Of a DNA stretch of 64,000 bases, positions 17,781 to 27,555 are shown one piece after another. Positions within the stretch are counted from its first letter, which is position 1, and each line of letters starts with the position of its first letter. This DNA comes from Paenibacillus caseinilyticus (GTDB taxonomy: Bacteria; Bacillota; Bacilli; Paenibacillales; NBRC-103111). The stretch lies in the NCBI RefSeq assembly GCF_027533645.1, contig NZ_JAQAGY010000001.1:558001-622000 (forward strand). Direction: 5' to 3'. The translations under genes and the position numbers were made by a program. Under the pieces are notes generated by a model. The model was not told the DNA's origin, did not search any database, and worked only from the letters and a program-made list of their open reading frames with translations.

Positions 17781-18671
17781 ATGAAGAAAGCATCATATTT
17801 TCAAAGAGACTGGGGCCCTCAGCTTGTGTTTATGGGACCTGCTCTGCTCTTTTTTATGATCATTGTGATCGCTCCTTTTCTGCTCGGATTTTATTATTCT
17901 TTCACCGAGTGGAACGGCCTGGATCTGGATAAGGCGGTCTGGAACGGCACAGCCAACTGGGAGCGAATCTTTACGAAGGATGACAAGTTTTGGGAGTCTT
18001 TCGGCTTTACCCTCCGCTTTACGGTCATCTCTGTCATCCTCGCCAATATACTGGGCCTTTCTCTTGCCCTGCTCCTCATGAAGCAGCTCAAGACACGCCG
18101 TCTGCTGCGCACCCTGTTTTTCATGCCGAATGTGATCGGAGGCATTCTCCTCGGTTATATTTGGCAGTTCATCTTCACCAAAGGCTTCAGTACCATCGGG
18201 GAGCTGTCCGGCATTTCCTTCTTCCAGTTAACCTGGCTGGGTACAGCCGAAACTGCATTTTGGGGACTGGTCATCGTATTCGTATGGCAAACCGCGGGCT
18301 ACATGATGGTAATCTATATCGCTTCTCTCTCCGGTCTGCCCAAAGATTTGATTGAAGCCGCCCAGATTGACGGTGCGCGCCCCGTTCAGCTGCTGTGGAA
18401 TATATACCTGCCACTCATTATGCCAGCCATCACGATCTGCCTATTCCTGACGACCTCCAATGCTTTCCGGATGTTCGACCTGAACCTGTCCCTGACCCGC
18501 GGGGGTCCCGGTACCTCCACCCAGTCGCTCGCTTATAACATCTACGCCGAAGCACTGATCAATAACCGCTTTGGACTTGGAACGGCCAAGGCGCTCATCT
18601 TCTTCGCAGCCGTCTCCCTCATCACCATCACCCAGGTTTGGCTTACCAAACGTAAGGAGGTTTCAGCCTAA
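17781..18671 (+). CDS. sugar ABC transporter permease (first subunit)
   Basis: An integral membrane subunit of the CUT1 carbohydrate importer class, 296 residues with six predicted helices. The cytoplasmic EAA loop that contacts the ATPase reads EAAQIDGARPVQLLWNIYLP. AAGGAG precedes the ATG. A candidate -10 (TATAAT, 17742-17747) is present but the -35 is poor, as expected for a promoter needing an activator such as the divergent YesN protein. The stop codon overlaps the next gene's ATG by one base. Given the neighbours, the substrate is probably an isomalto-oligosaccharide or cyclic isomalto-oligosaccharide (inference). Confidence 0.9.
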   Translation: MKKASYFQRDWGPQLVFMGPALLFFMIIVIAPFLLGFYYSFTEWNGLDLDKAVWNGTANWERIFTKDDKFWESFGFTLRFTVISVILANILGLSLALLLMKQLKTRRLLRTLFFMPNVIGGILLGYIWQFIFTKGFSTIGELSGISFFQLTWLGTAETAFWGLVIVFVWQTAGYMMVIYIASLSGLPKDLIEAAQIDGARPVQLLWNIYLPLIMPAITICLFLTTSNAFRMFDLNLSLTRGGPGTSTQSLAYNIYAEALINNRFGLGTAKALIFFAAVSLITITQVWLTKRKEVSA

Positions 18672-19510
18672 TGCGCAGCAGCGAGATCTACACAGCACGC
18701 ACCTTCTCTCTTGAAATCATTGCCGTTCTGCTCGGCATGATTTTTCTTGCCCCCTTCTATCTCGTTGTGGTCAACTCGGTCAAATCCCTCAGGGAAATTC
18801 TGCTGGATTCAGCCTCCCTGCCCGTCACCTACGCTTGGTCCAATTATTTCGAAGTGTGGAAAGTCATTGATTTTCCGGTTGCTTTCTGGAACTCCCTGCA
18901 GATTACGGTGCTCAGCGTCTTTTTCATCGTCTTCCTGAGCTCCATGGCGGCTTACCGAATTGTCCGCAGACCCACACGCTTCAATCTATTCATGTTCATC
19001 CTGCTGATCTCGGCCATGATCATCCCCTTCCAGTCCATTATGCTTCAGCTGGTCCGGGTGACCGCTCTGCTGCAGCTGCGTGGTGAACTGTACGGCATCG
19101 TCGCTTGTTATATCGGGTTTGGCATGCCGCTGTCCGTCTTTTTATTCCATGGGTTCATCAAGTCCGTACCCGTTGAACTTGAGGAAGCCGCCACGGTCGA
19201 CGGCTCCAATCCTTATGGCGTATACTTCAGGATCGTCTTTCCGCTGCTGAAGCCAATCATGGTTACCGTGATGATTCTGAACACACTCTGGATTTGGAAT
19301 GATTATCTGCTGCCTGTCCTGATGATCGGCAGCAGCAAGGAACTGACGACCCTCCCGCTCGCCGTCACCAAATTTTTTGGCCAATATACGCGCAAGTGGG
19401 ATCTGGCTCTCGCCGGACTCGTCATGGCCATTACCCCCATTCTGCTCTTCTTCCTGGTGCTGCAGAAATACATAGTCGAAGGTGTGACCGCAGGCTCGCT
19501 CAAGGGCTGA
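18671..19510 (+). CDS. sugar ABC transporter permease (second subunit)
   Basis: The second CUT1-type permease, 279 residues with six predicted helices. The EAA loop reads EEAATVDGSNPYGVYFRIVFPLL, and the C-terminus VEGVTAGSLKG is typical of the MalG/UgpE side. It overlaps the preceding permease (TAATG), so translation is coupled. No ATPase gene lies in the operon; such systems normally share an MsmX-type ATPase encoded elsewhere. Confidence 0.9.
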   Translation: MRSSEIYTARTFSLEIIAVLLGMIFLAPFYLVVVNSVKSLREILLDSASLPVTYAWSNYFEVWKVIDFPVAFWNSLQITVLSVFFIVFLSSMAAYRIVRRPTRFNLFMFILLISAMIIPFQSIMLQLVRVTALLQLRGELYGIVACYIGFGMPLSVFLFHGFIKSVPVELEEAATVDGSNPYGVYFRIVFPLLKPIMVTVMILNTLWIWNDYLLPVLMIGSSKELTTLPLAVTKFFGQYTRKWDLALAGLVMAITPILLFFLVLQKYIVEGVTAGSLKG

Positions 19511-19633
19511 GTGTGGAGAGGGATCGTAAGAATGTCCACCTTTTTCAGCATAATCGTAAGTGTTGCCCCCCGGGCGCGTTATATACAATGAGAACTGCAG
19601 CATCACCGTATACATAAACAGGGAGGTCTTTTC

Positions 19634-20917
19634 ATGAAAAAGTTAACAGCAGCATTCGTCAGCACAGCCATGCTCACTGCCATTCTGGCAGGCTGCGCAG
19701 GCGGTCCCAGCAGCGCAGGCACATCCAAGCCTGCGGACACAGCAGTGAGCACTGCGGGCAAAAAAGCGGTTACCATCAAAATGTTCCAGTTCAAGGTGGA
19801 AATTGCCGAGGCCCTGCACAAGCTGGCTGAAGAGTACAAGAAAGAAACCGGGGTAACCGTTGAGATCGAAACGCACGGCGGGGGGGAAGATTACAACGCG
19901 CTCCTCAAGGCGGAGATCGCCTCGGGCTCCGAACCGGAGATTTTTAACAACGGCGGCTTTGTCGGTCTCGAGCCTTATATGGACCGGGCGGAAGATCTCA
20001 CGAATGAGCCTTGGGCCAAGGATCTGGTAGAAATCTCCAAACGTCCCACGACAGTGAACGGCAAGCTGTACGGCATGCCCATGAACATAGAAGGCTACGG
20101 ACTGATCTATAACAAGGAGCTCTTTGCGAAAGCCGGCATTACGGCCGAGCCGAAAACCTTTGCCGAGCTGAAGGAAGCTGCTGAGAAACTGAAGGCCGCT
20201 GGAATTACACCCTTCATGGCAACCAATGAATGGTGGAGCCTGGGTCTTCATACGGTCAACATCGCTCTCGCCAACCAGCCGGATCCGCAACAATTCATCA
20301 GTGATCTCTCTGCAGGACAAACGACCATCAAGGGGAATCCCGTCTTCGTCAAATGGCTGGATTTCGTGGATCTCCTCTTCGCGAACTCGCAAAAAGACAA
20401 AACCACCACAGACTATACGAGCCAAATCACCCATTTTGCCTCAGGCAAAGCGGCCATGATGCTGCAGGGGAACTGGACGCAGGGTGATGTGAACAAGGTG
20501 AATCCGAACATGAAGCTAGGTGTTCTCCCGCTGCCAATCGATGACAAGGAGGGCTCCGTGATGGTTGGCGTTGCCTCCAACTATATCGTCAACAAAAAGT
20601 CCAAGCATCCGGAAGAAGCCAAGGCGTTCCTGAACTGGCTCGTCACCTCGGAAACCGGGAAGAATTTCGTTGCCAAAGAGTTCAAATTCATCCCGGCGGT
20701 GAACACCGTAAAAGCGACGGCGGAGGACATCGGTCAAATCGCAGTTGAAATTCAGAACAAGGCCGGCAGCGCTAAGGGTTGGAATTGGGATCTATTCCCA
20801 GATGGAGTAACCCAAGGTCTGGGTGCAGCGATGCAGGAGTATATGGGCGGGGGGATCAACCGCGAACAGCTCCTGGAGAAATTGGACAAAGCCGTACAGG
20901 ACATTGTGAAAAAGTAA
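19634..20917 (+). CDS. sugar-binding lipoprotein of the ABC importer
   Basis: A family 1 extracellular solute-binding protein of 427 residues that hands sugar to the two permeases. The lipoprotein signal ends in ILAGC with lipidated Cys21, so it is anchored to the outer face of the membrane. The mature part has the MalE/UgpB-like two-lobe pattern (GLIYNKELFAKAGI, AMMLQGNW, GVASNYIVNKKSKHPEEAKAFLNWL). GGGAGG precedes the ATG. The 123-bp gap after the permease carries no clear terminator, so it is probably in the same operon with extra expression from a local promoter or RNA end. Confidence 0.9.
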   Translation: MKKLTAAFVSTAMLTAILAGCAGGPSSAGTSKPADTAVSTAGKKAVTIKMFQFKVEIAEALHKLAEEYKKETGVTVEIETHGGGEDYNALLKAEIASGSEPEIFNNGGFVGLEPYMDRAEDLTNEPWAKDLVEISKRPTTVNGKLYGMPMNIEGYGLIYNKELFAKAGITAEPKTFAELKEAAEKLKAAGITPFMATNEWWSLGLHTVNIALANQPDPQQFISDLSAGQTTIKGNPVFVKWLDFVDLLFANSQKDKTTTDYTSQITHFASGKAAMMLQGNWTQGDVNKVNPNMKLGVLPLPIDDKEGSVMVGVASNYIVNKKSKHPEEAKAFLNWLVTSETGKNFVAKEFKFIPAVNTVKATAEDIGQIAVEIQNKAGSAKGWNWDLFPDGVTQGLGAAMQEYMGGGINREQLLEKLDKAVQDIVKK

Positions 20918-20951
20918 TTCAAAATGCCTCCTTGAAGGAGAGTGAACAGAG

Positions 20952-22313
20952 ATGGCTCATGCGACACCAAGCAGTCCCGGATCAGGCGAAAAGCTCTACC
21001 GCACCCTTTGGAGATGGCATTTCTATGCGGGAATCATCTTCGCTCCTCTCCTGATTCTCCTGGCTGTCACAGGGGCGATCTACCTGTTCAAAGCGGAGTA
21101 TGAAGAAGCGGTGTACCATTCTTATTACCATGTCGTATCCTCCGCGAACCCTCTTCCAGCAGCCCGCCAGCTTGAGATGATACAGAGTCAGTACCCGTCC
21201 GCAACCATCAGCAAGTTCAAACCTGCCCAACAGGTCTCCCGTTCCAGCGAGTTCACCATCAGTACACCGGATGGCACGAAGATCGTCTTCTTGAATCCGT
21301 ATACGGGTGATGTTCTGGGAGAGTTGGATGAAAATAGCAAGCTGATGAATATCGTAAAAAAACTCCACAGCGGAACAATCGCCGGCCCAGCAGGCAACTG
21401 GATGATCGAGCTGGCCGCCTGCTGGGCCGTCATTCTGATTGTCACCGGCTTATACTTGTGGTGGCCCAGAGGACAGCGGCGGTCGGTCTTCGGCACGCTG
21501 CTCCCCCGGCTGAGTCAGGGCCGCCGAATCTTCTGGCGGGATCTGCACGCCGTCCCTGCCTTCTGGCTCTCGGGGGCGGTGCTGATTCTCGTATTCACGG
21601 GCCTCCCCTGGTCTGCTGTATGGGGTGAGGGACTGAATCGGATTGCCGCTGCGACGAATACCGGCTCTCCTCCAGCCCTCTATGGAGCGAAGCCAAAATC
21701 CACGGTACCCACCCGTGACATAGCTCCAGAGGTTCCTTGGGCGGCTGAGCTGATGCCTGTGACTGAATCAGTAAAGGCATCGGCTAGTCCGCGACTGCCG
21801 CTGGATCAGGTCATGCAAATTGCGAATGAACAGAACGTGCGTGACCCTTATGTTATCACCTTCCCCAAGGGAGAAACCGGAATATACGTTGTCACCGCTG
21901 TTCCCGTCAGACCCGAGAATCAGGTTACACTCCATATCGATCAGTATAACGGTAAGATTCTGTCCAACCTGCGGTTTGCAGACTATGGAGCGACGGCCAA
22001 GGTCATCTCTGTCGGGGTTGCGCTTCACGAAGGTCGTTATTTTGGGCTCACGAACCAGATCGTTGGTCTGATCGCTTGTATTGGAATGGCAGGCATAGCG
22101 TTCAGCGGGGTGCTGATGTGGTGGCGCCGCAGGCCAGCCGGCAAACTAGGAGCGCCTTCCAGAACTCCCAATGCCAAGCTGATGAAGGGTACGGCCGCAT
22201 TGGTTATCGCTTTTGGCCTATTCCTTCCTCTGGCGGGCGTATCTATTCTCATCTTCCTGCTGCTCGATCGGCTTGTCATTCGCTTTCTTCCCACCTATTC
22301 GCATAGTGCTTAA
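20952..22313 (+). CDS. PepSY-associated transmembrane protein
   Basis: A membrane protein of 453 residues of the PepSY_TM (PiuB-like) family. The N-terminal helix (WRWHFYAGIIFAPLLILLAVTGAIYLF) carries the family's conserved H. A PepSY-like extracytoplasmic region follows, then a helix ending LYLWWPRG, a second W-R-D-L-H-A helix pair, a second PepSY region, and helices at the C-terminus (GVLMWWRRRP). Family members are linked to iron or haem reduction and to protease modulation, but no single reaction is established. It starts 34 bp after the binding-protein gene with a good GGAGAG site and ends at a strong terminator, so it appears co-transcribed with the sugar importer; why is unclear. Confidence 0.8.
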   Translation: MAHATPSSPGSGEKLYRTLWRWHFYAGIIFAPLLILLAVTGAIYLFKAEYEEAVYHSYYHVVSSANPLPAARQLEMIQSQYPSATISKFKPAQQVSRSSEFTISTPDGTKIVFLNPYTGDVLGELDENSKLMNIVKKLHSGTIAGPAGNWMIELAACWAVILIVTGLYLWWPRGQRRSVFGTLLPRLSQGRRIFWRDLHAVPAFWLSGAVLILVFTGLPWSAVWGEGLNRIAAATNTGSPPALYGAKPKSTVPTRDIAPEVPWAAELMPVTESVKASASPRLPLDQVMQIANEQNVRDPYVITFPKGETGIYVVTAVPVRPENQVTLHIDQYNGKILSNLRFADYGATAKVISVGVALHEGRYFGLTNQIVGLIACIGMAGIAFSGVLMWWRRRPAGKLGAPSRTPNAKLMKGTAALVIAFGLFLPLAGVSILIFLLLDRLVIRFLPTYSHSA

Positions 22314-22317
22314 AATT

Positions 22318-22358
22318 AACGCGGACCGTCCTTTAAGGAAGGTCCGCGTTGACTTTTT
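22318..22358 (+). terminator. terminator after the ABC/PepSY operon
   Basis: A perfect 10-bp stem AACGCGGACC / GGTCCGCGTT is followed by GACTTTTT, five bases after the PepSY stop codon. Confidence 0.85.
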
Positions 22359-22558
22359 AACATCATGAGATGTCGGAAGCGCTCCACGGCGAGTGATATC
22401 TCATTCAAAGCGGTCGCCTAGCATAATCCAAACAGGTTCTGCAAGACTGCCGCTTGGGTATGGATGTGGCTGTATATGTTAGATACAAATGGTAAAAACT
22501 ACCCCTTGTGAACCGAGTAAAGAACGAACTTACTTGATATCCAGAGGTGTCAAGCACG

Positions 22559-25531
22559 ATGAAAAAAACGATTGGTGTATTAACTCCGCTGACTGACGGG
22601 TTCTATTTCAATGGCATGTTGCAGGGAATTCACCAGGCGGCTCTTGAGCGCAATACGGAAATCGTCTATTTTCAGACTTATGACTCCACCCATACGAGCC
22701 AGTATCACAGCTTCCTCGGAACGGATTATATCGATGGATGGATTGTTCTGCTGAACGCTGTGACGGAGAGCGGTTATATAAAAAAACTGGAAGCGATGGG
22801 CAGGCCGATTGTCTGCACACCGTATGCCGGGGGGTTCACAAAGTGTACCACCTTCACTGTCGACAATGAGCAGGGCGGCTACGATGCGGCAAAGCATCTG
22901 CTCCAGCACGGACACAGGGATATCGCCCTGGTATACAGCTCTTCCAATGAGGAGAGTATCCTGCGATACCGCGGGTATCTCAGAGCCTTAGGAGAACATG
23001 GGATCGCACCGCGTCCTGAGTTCTTATTCGATGTGCCGAATCTGTGGGAAAAGTACGGTGCAGCAGCGGCTGACCACATGCAGGAAAGAGGAATGCCTTT
23101 CTCGGCTGTCGTCGTCTGTTCGGATGTCACATCGATTGGCATGCTGGAAGTCTTCATAAAGCTCGGCATCCGCGTACCTGAAGATCTCGCCTTGGTCAGC
23201 TTTGATAATACCGATTATGCCCGCAGGTTCTCCCTGTCCTCCGTAGCGCAGCCGCTGTATACGCGGGGCCAGCGAATGCTGGAGGAAGTGCTGCAGCAGA
23301 CAGAGTCTCCTATCCTAGGCCGTCCAATCCTTGTTACTCCTATGGAGCTCGTATGCAGACACTCCTGTGGATGTGAGGTCAGCCAGCAGCAGGAGGGCAT
23401 GGAAGAGCTGTATAACAGTGGTATGGAAATCATTGAATATTTATCCGGAGCCATCCAGCGGAATCACGATATCGGCAGGAATCTGATTAAATCGGATGCT
23501 GAAACGATCCGGAGCTTATTCTGGCTCTCTTATACCTCTTACACTTGGGGCTGTCTGGCCCTCTGGACAGCAGACAAGCAGTTGAAGATCGACAGCATTT
23601 ATACTACCAAAGCCCAAGCTGTACTGCAGGCTGGCCAGCTATTTGACGAGGCCGCATTCCCTCCTCCCGGGCTGCAGGATATCTTGCTTGACGATGAATG
23701 CTTGACCGTGCACACGATCCGGACGGAAGAAAGAAATCTGGGATTTATCGTGCTCATGGGCGATATATTTGACAAGCAGCGCTCCAGCAAGCTTGGTCCC
23801 CTCATCCACTCCATCACCCATACCATGGACCTGGTAGCCTATGCCTTGGAACGCGAAGTGCTGTACGAGGAAGCACGAGAGCGTGAGAACCGGCTCGAGA
23901 TTGTATCTTCAACTACGAATGATGGAATATTCGACTGGGACCTCACGACGCATCTCATGAAGTGGAATCGGAAGATCAACCACATTCTGGATCATGAAGG
24001 TCTGATCATGCACGAGGACGAATTCGCCCTGCGCGTTCATCCGGATGACCTGCCCGGGCTCCTCCAGTCACTGGAGCTTCACTATACAGCGGGCATCCCG
24101 TTTCAGAGTGAATTTCGCATGCGCAAAAATCAGGACGAGTGGATCTGGATCCATGCGGCCGGAGAGGCTGTTCGTAATAAGGATCGACATCCAGTCCGAA
24201 TGATCGGTTCGATCGTAGATATTACTTCCCGTAAAAAGCAGGAAGAGGAAATTCATCACATCGCCTACCACGATGCGCTCACTTCCCTGCCCAACCGCCG
24301 TTTCGTTTATGACCGCATAGCCGAAGAACTCACACGCGGAACATCCCGGTTCGCTATTATTCTGCTGGACCTGGATCGGTTCAAACTCGTTAATGATACG
24401 CTGGGCCATGCCGCAGGAGATGAGCTGCTGCGCCGTGTGGCCAGCCAACTGCAGTCCTGCGTCTCCCCCCGGGATGTAGTCGCCAGACTCGGCGGCGACG
24501 AATTCCTCCTGATGTGCCCGATACAGGGAGATCCCCTGTATGCAGAGACCATGGCGGGTACCATACTCCATGCGCTCAATGCCCAGATGATTATCGAAGG
24601 GCACCAAGTGCTGGTTACACCGAGTATCGGCATCAGCTTCTATCCGGACCACGGGAGGGATCGCGATACACTCATCAAGCATGCGGATATCGCCATGTAT
24701 CAGGCCAAAGAGAAGGGGAAAAACCGTTTTTGCCTTTATACGCCTGGCATGAATACCGAATCATTACAGAAATTCACCATGGAGACCGGACTGCGCGGCG
24801 CCCTTGAAGCCGGTGAATTCACACTGCATTATCAGCCCCAGATCGATCTTACCACAGAAAAAATGGTTGGAATGGAGGCTTTACTCCGCTGGACCTCGCC
24901 GATATTTGGGAATGTTCCTCCGGATTCATTCATTCCTATTGCCGAAGAAACCGGCCTGATCATCCCTATCAGCCGCTGGATATTCCGTCAGGCCTGTCTG
25001 GATGGCTTGCAGCTTGTAAGGGAAGGGCTTCCCCCGCTTGTGGTGTCGGTCAACATCTCAGCGGTCCACCTCTCGGAATATTACTTTTCGGACGATGTCC
25101 AGGGTGCACTCGCCGAGACCGGCCTCCCTCCGCAGCTCCTATGCCTCGAGATTACCGAGCGGGCTGCCATACAGAAGCTCGAACAGTCCGTACAGCAGCT
25201 CCAAGCGCTTCGGGAGCGTGGTGTCAGAATCGCCCTGGATGATTTTGGAGTTGGCCACTCTTCTCTATCTTTAATCAAGAAGCTGCCGCTCGACATGATC
25301 AAGATCGACCGTATGTTCATCCGGGATATCCCGCGAAGCGAAATCAGTACGGCCATCCTGGGCACTATTTTGGCATTGATTGAAGATCTGAAGCTGCACA
25401 GCTGCATTGAAGGCATCGAAACACCGGAGCAGTATCGTTATATGCGTGAGCAGGCACGCCAGCTGGCACAGGGCTATCATATCTGCAGGCCCGTACCTTG
25501 GAAGGAGCTGAGGAGGCTGCTTCGAGGGTAA
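22559..25531 (+). CDS. LacI-fold sensor fused to PAS, GGDEF and EAL domains
   Basis: A cytoplasmic c-di-GMP enzyme of 990 residues. Residues 1-270 form a periplasmic-binding-fold sensor like the effector domain of LacI repressors, but with no DNA-binding helix-turn-helix before it. A linker of about 170 residues leads to a PAS domain (about 440-560). The diguanylate cyclase domain has intact RLGGDEF at about 643-649. The phosphodiesterase domain keeps EALLRW, EITER, DDFG (here DDFGVGHSSL, a slight variant), KID and EGIET. Both activities look intact. No membrane helix is seen, so it should sense a cytoplasmic small molecule, perhaps a sugar. ATG at 22559 is preferred; the frame opens with GTG at 22547. 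Confidence 0.87.
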   Translation: MKKTIGVLTPLTDGFYFNGMLQGIHQAALERNTEIVYFQTYDSTHTSQYHSFLGTDYIDGWIVLLNAVTESGYIKKLEAMGRPIVCTPYAGGFTKCTTFTVDNEQGGYDAAKHLLQHGHRDIALVYSSSNEESILRYRGYLRALGEHGIAPRPEFLFDVPNLWEKYGAAAADHMQERGMPFSAVVVCSDVTSIGMLEVFIKLGIRVPEDLALVSFDNTDYARRFSLSSVAQPLYTRGQRMLEEVLQQTESPILGRPILVTPMELVCRHSCGCEVSQQQEGMEELYNSGMEIIEYLSGAIQRNHDIGRNLIKSDAETIRSLFWLSYTSYTWGCLALWTADKQLKIDSIYTTKAQAVLQAGQLFDEAAFPPPGLQDILLDDECLTVHTIRTEERNLGFIVLMGDIFDKQRSSKLGPLIHSITHTMDLVAYALEREVLYEEARERENRLEIVSSTTNDGIFDWDLTTHLMKWNRKINHILDHEGLIMHEDEFALRVHPDDLPGLLQSLELHYTAGIPFQSEFRMRKNQDEWIWIHAAGEAVRNKDRHPVRMIGSIVDITSRKKQEEEIHHIAYHDALTSLPNRRFVYDRIAEELTRGTSRFAIILLDLDRFKLVNDTLGHAAGDELLRRVASQLQSCVSPRDVVARLGGDEFLLMCPIQGDPLYAETMAGTILHALNAQMIIEGHQVLVTPSIGISFYPDHGRDRDTLIKHADIAMYQAKEKGKNRFCLYTPGMNTESLQKFTMETGLRGALEAGEFTLHYQPQIDLTTEKMVGMEALLRWTSPIFGNVPPDSFIPIAEETGLIIPISRWIFRQACLDGLQLVREGLPPLVVSVNISAVHLSEYYFSDDVQGALAETGLPPQLLCLEITERAAIQKLEQSVQQLQALRERGVRIALDDFGVGHSSLSLIKKLPLDMIKIDRMFIRDIPRSEISTAILGTILALIEDLKLHSCIEGIETPEQYRYMREQARQLAQGYHICRPVPWKELRRLLRG

Positions 25532-25590
25532 CTCAAATTAGTGCGGCGAAGCAATCGCCGCCTAACATTTTCTCGTAGAATCTGCAGGCG

Positions 25591-25940
25591 GTGTTTACAA
25601 AGTACACGCTACACCGACTTGCTAGGCTTCCGCCCAGTGACACGTACGCCCTCGTCTTTGAAACGTTAGACATCACGCCATTTCTCAAAATAGTCTCCCA
25701 AAAGAGCATCTACGGAAAGCCGACGGAGCTAAATTATGCTGCGATGCGGGTCTCCTTGTTCGTCAGGGTTATGGAGCGAATTCCCACAATGAAAGATCTC
25801 ATTAGACGATTAGCCTGAGGTATAGATCTTCTGTATTTCAAGAAACGCGTAACCGTTTGATCCATCAGGCGTTTCAAGAAGGTATTATTGAAGCGACGGC
25901 TGTTGCTATGGATGACAGTACAGCGAAAACAAAAAAAGAC
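25591..25940 (+). pseudogene. broken DDE transposase remnant
   Basis: The first 75 codons (25591-25818) read FTKYTLHRLARLPPSDTYAL...IYGKPTELNYAAM...ERIPTMKDLIRRLA, which resembles the N-terminus of a transposase common in Bacillales. The frame then stops. In another frame, about 25857-25930 reads LIHQAFQEGIIEATAVAMDDST, like the region around the first catalytic Asp of the same kind of protein. The middle and the C-terminal part are missing. It is a decayed insertion-sequence fragment; no terminal inverted repeats were found. The family match is from memory. Confidence 0.6.
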
Positions 25941-25952
25941 CCCTCAGGGTCT
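25931..25952 (-). terminator. terminator of the hydrolase operon
   Basis: A 6-bp stem AGACCC / GGGTCT with a 4-base loop is followed on the minus strand by seven T residues. It lies just past the stop codon of the alpha/beta hydrolase gene. Confidence 0.7.
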
Positions 25953-25970
25953 ATGTTGAAATACTAGAAT

Positions 25971-26969
25971 TTAAAGCCGGCGAAGCCGTTTATCTGGCAG
26001 AACTCGCTTCTTCCAGCTCATGAATGTGATGTAAGGCCTCATAGAACAGATCGGCTGATCCATCATGGCCATATGTCCTGCACCTGGAATAATGAATATC
26101 TCTTTATGAGGAGCCTCAATCTCATCAAAGTATTGCTGCGCAATGATATATGGCGCCTGCCAATCATTTTCGCCCGAAATATAATAGATCGGCACTTGAT
26201 ATGCTGTGCTTTCCGCGCGAAGGTCGAAACTTCCTAAAAATCGATGCAAATGGGCATTGGCCTTGAAAATCTGCCGAAATGCGAGAATATCCGAAAACCG
26301 GAAAAGCGGGCTCTTGAACACCGTGATCCATATCCCAAGATCGATCTTCACAGCCAATTGATATTTTCCTTGAAGCTTTCTGACTTTTCTACACTTTTTC
26401 AAAAACTCGGGGTTAAACACGATTTGATCCCCGGGATATTCACCGATGGACTCAAGCTTTTTCAAGGATCTTTGGTCACCGGCCTGCACAATCTTTTCTT
26501 TGACTTTATTATATCCGATCTGCTCATTCTCAAGCATATTCACTACCTGCCCGACACCGATATAGCAGGCTGCATCTTCAGGGTGCTTACGGATGTACAA
26601 GGAACCCAGAACACTCCCCCACGAATGGCCGAGAATCACAATCCGCCGCTTGCTGTATTTCCCCTTCAAATATTGCACGACTTCATACAGATCCTGCAGC
26701 ATCAACTCTATCGTAGGATACTGATCCGGATTACGGGTCAGTGTCTTCCCTGCTCCCCGCTGATCCCAATGCACGACCGTATACATCTCCTCCCATTTTG
26801 CCTGAAACGCTCTCGTGAATAAAGACTCCACCGAACCGGGGCCTCCATGCAAAAACAGCAAGACGGGGTTATCATGACGTGTTCCCAAATGATATAAGAA
26901 TTGATGGATTCCATTAATGGGAACATACTCCTCAAGATAGATTGGCCTCCTGCCTTCCTTCTTTTTCAT
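25971..26969 (-). CDS. alpha/beta hydrolase, proline-iminopeptidase-like
   Basis: A cytoplasmic hydrolase of 332 residues with the S33 / prolyl aminopeptidase-like fold. The oxyanion-hole motif HGGPGS, the nucleophile elbow GHSWGS, an acidic region SGENDW and a C-terminal GAGHMAM (catalytic His) can be seen. The substrate cannot be read from the sequence; esterase or peptidase are both possible. Its ATG overlaps the stop of the upstream MarR gene by four bases (ATGA), so the two are translationally coupled and the hydrolase should be induced when the MarR repressor is relieved. Confidence 0.82.
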   Translation of the reverse strand: MKKKEGRRPIYLEEYVPINGIHQFLYHLGTRHDNPVLLFLHGGPGSVESLFTRAFQAKWEEMYTVVHWDQRGAGKTLTRNPDQYPTIELMLQDLYEVVQYLKGKYSKRRIVILGHSWGSVLGSLYIRKHPEDAACYIGVGQVVNMLENEQIGYNKVKEKIVQAGDQRSLKKLESIGEYPGDQIVFNPEFLKKCRKVRKLQGKYQLAVKIDLGIWITVFKSPLFRFSDILAFRQIFKANAHLHRFLGSFDLRAESTAYQVPIYYISGENDWQAPYIIAQQYFDEIEAPHKEIFIIPGAGHMAMMDQPICSMRPYITFMSWKKRVLPDKRLRRL

Positions 26970-27529
26970 TGGCCGGCCCCGCCTTTAGATTGCTGTCTTC
27001 GACGTTCGAATTCTTTCAACACTCTGGCCTTGATTTCGTCTTGATTGTCCACCGGCTCCAGGTTTCCTTCCTCTTCGAACCCATCCTGTTCCTCACCGTC
27101 AAAACGGTACATTTTCTTCAGCAGATTCCAGAGCTGCTCGAGCTCGGCCGTAGAGAAGTCGCTGAAGAGATCCGCAAAAAAATAAATCCCTTTCTCGGCG
27201 GCATCCACCATGACTTGCTGGCCTGACACTGTAATCCGGACATTGACGGCGCGTTTATCCTTCGGGCTGGGCGTAATCAGAAGGTATCCCTTCTTCTCCA
27301 AGATATCGATGATCTGCTTGATGCTCTGTTTGGTTGTACCCAATTTTCTGCTGATATTGTTCAGTGTCGTTTCATCTGGCTGCAAGTGTGCGATGGCCAC
27401 CATCGTCATATATTGTCTTGATGTCAGATTCTCTAGATAGGCATCACCCTTGATCTGGATCTTATTGGCAAGGGAGAACAAAGTGGCGTACGTCTGCTGC
27501 ATCAAAAATAATTCCCGGTACACATCCAT
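26966..27529 (-). CDS. MarR-family repressor, autoregulated
   Basis: A cytoplasmic winged-helix regulator of 187 residues. The recognition region reads [46 protein letters not shown], the MarR HTH and wing including the D-x-R in the wing. A charged Glu/Gln-rich tail of about 40 residues lies beyond the usual family end. It is first in a two-gene operon with the alpha/beta hydrolase. Two similar operator sites flank its own promoter, so it probably represses itself and the hydrolase until a ligand binds. Confidence 0.87.
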   Translation of the reverse strand: MDVYRELFLMQQTYATLFSLANKIQIKGDAYLENLTSRQYMTMVAIAHLQPDETTLNNISRKLGTTKQSIKQIIDILEKKGYLLITPSPKDKRAVNVRITVSGQQVMVDAAEKGIYFFADLFSDFSTAELEQLWNLLKKMYRFDGEEQDGFEEEGNLEPVDNQDEIKARVLKEFERRRQQSKGGAGQ

Positions 27530-27555
27530 GGCGATATTCCTGACTCCTTTCTAGA

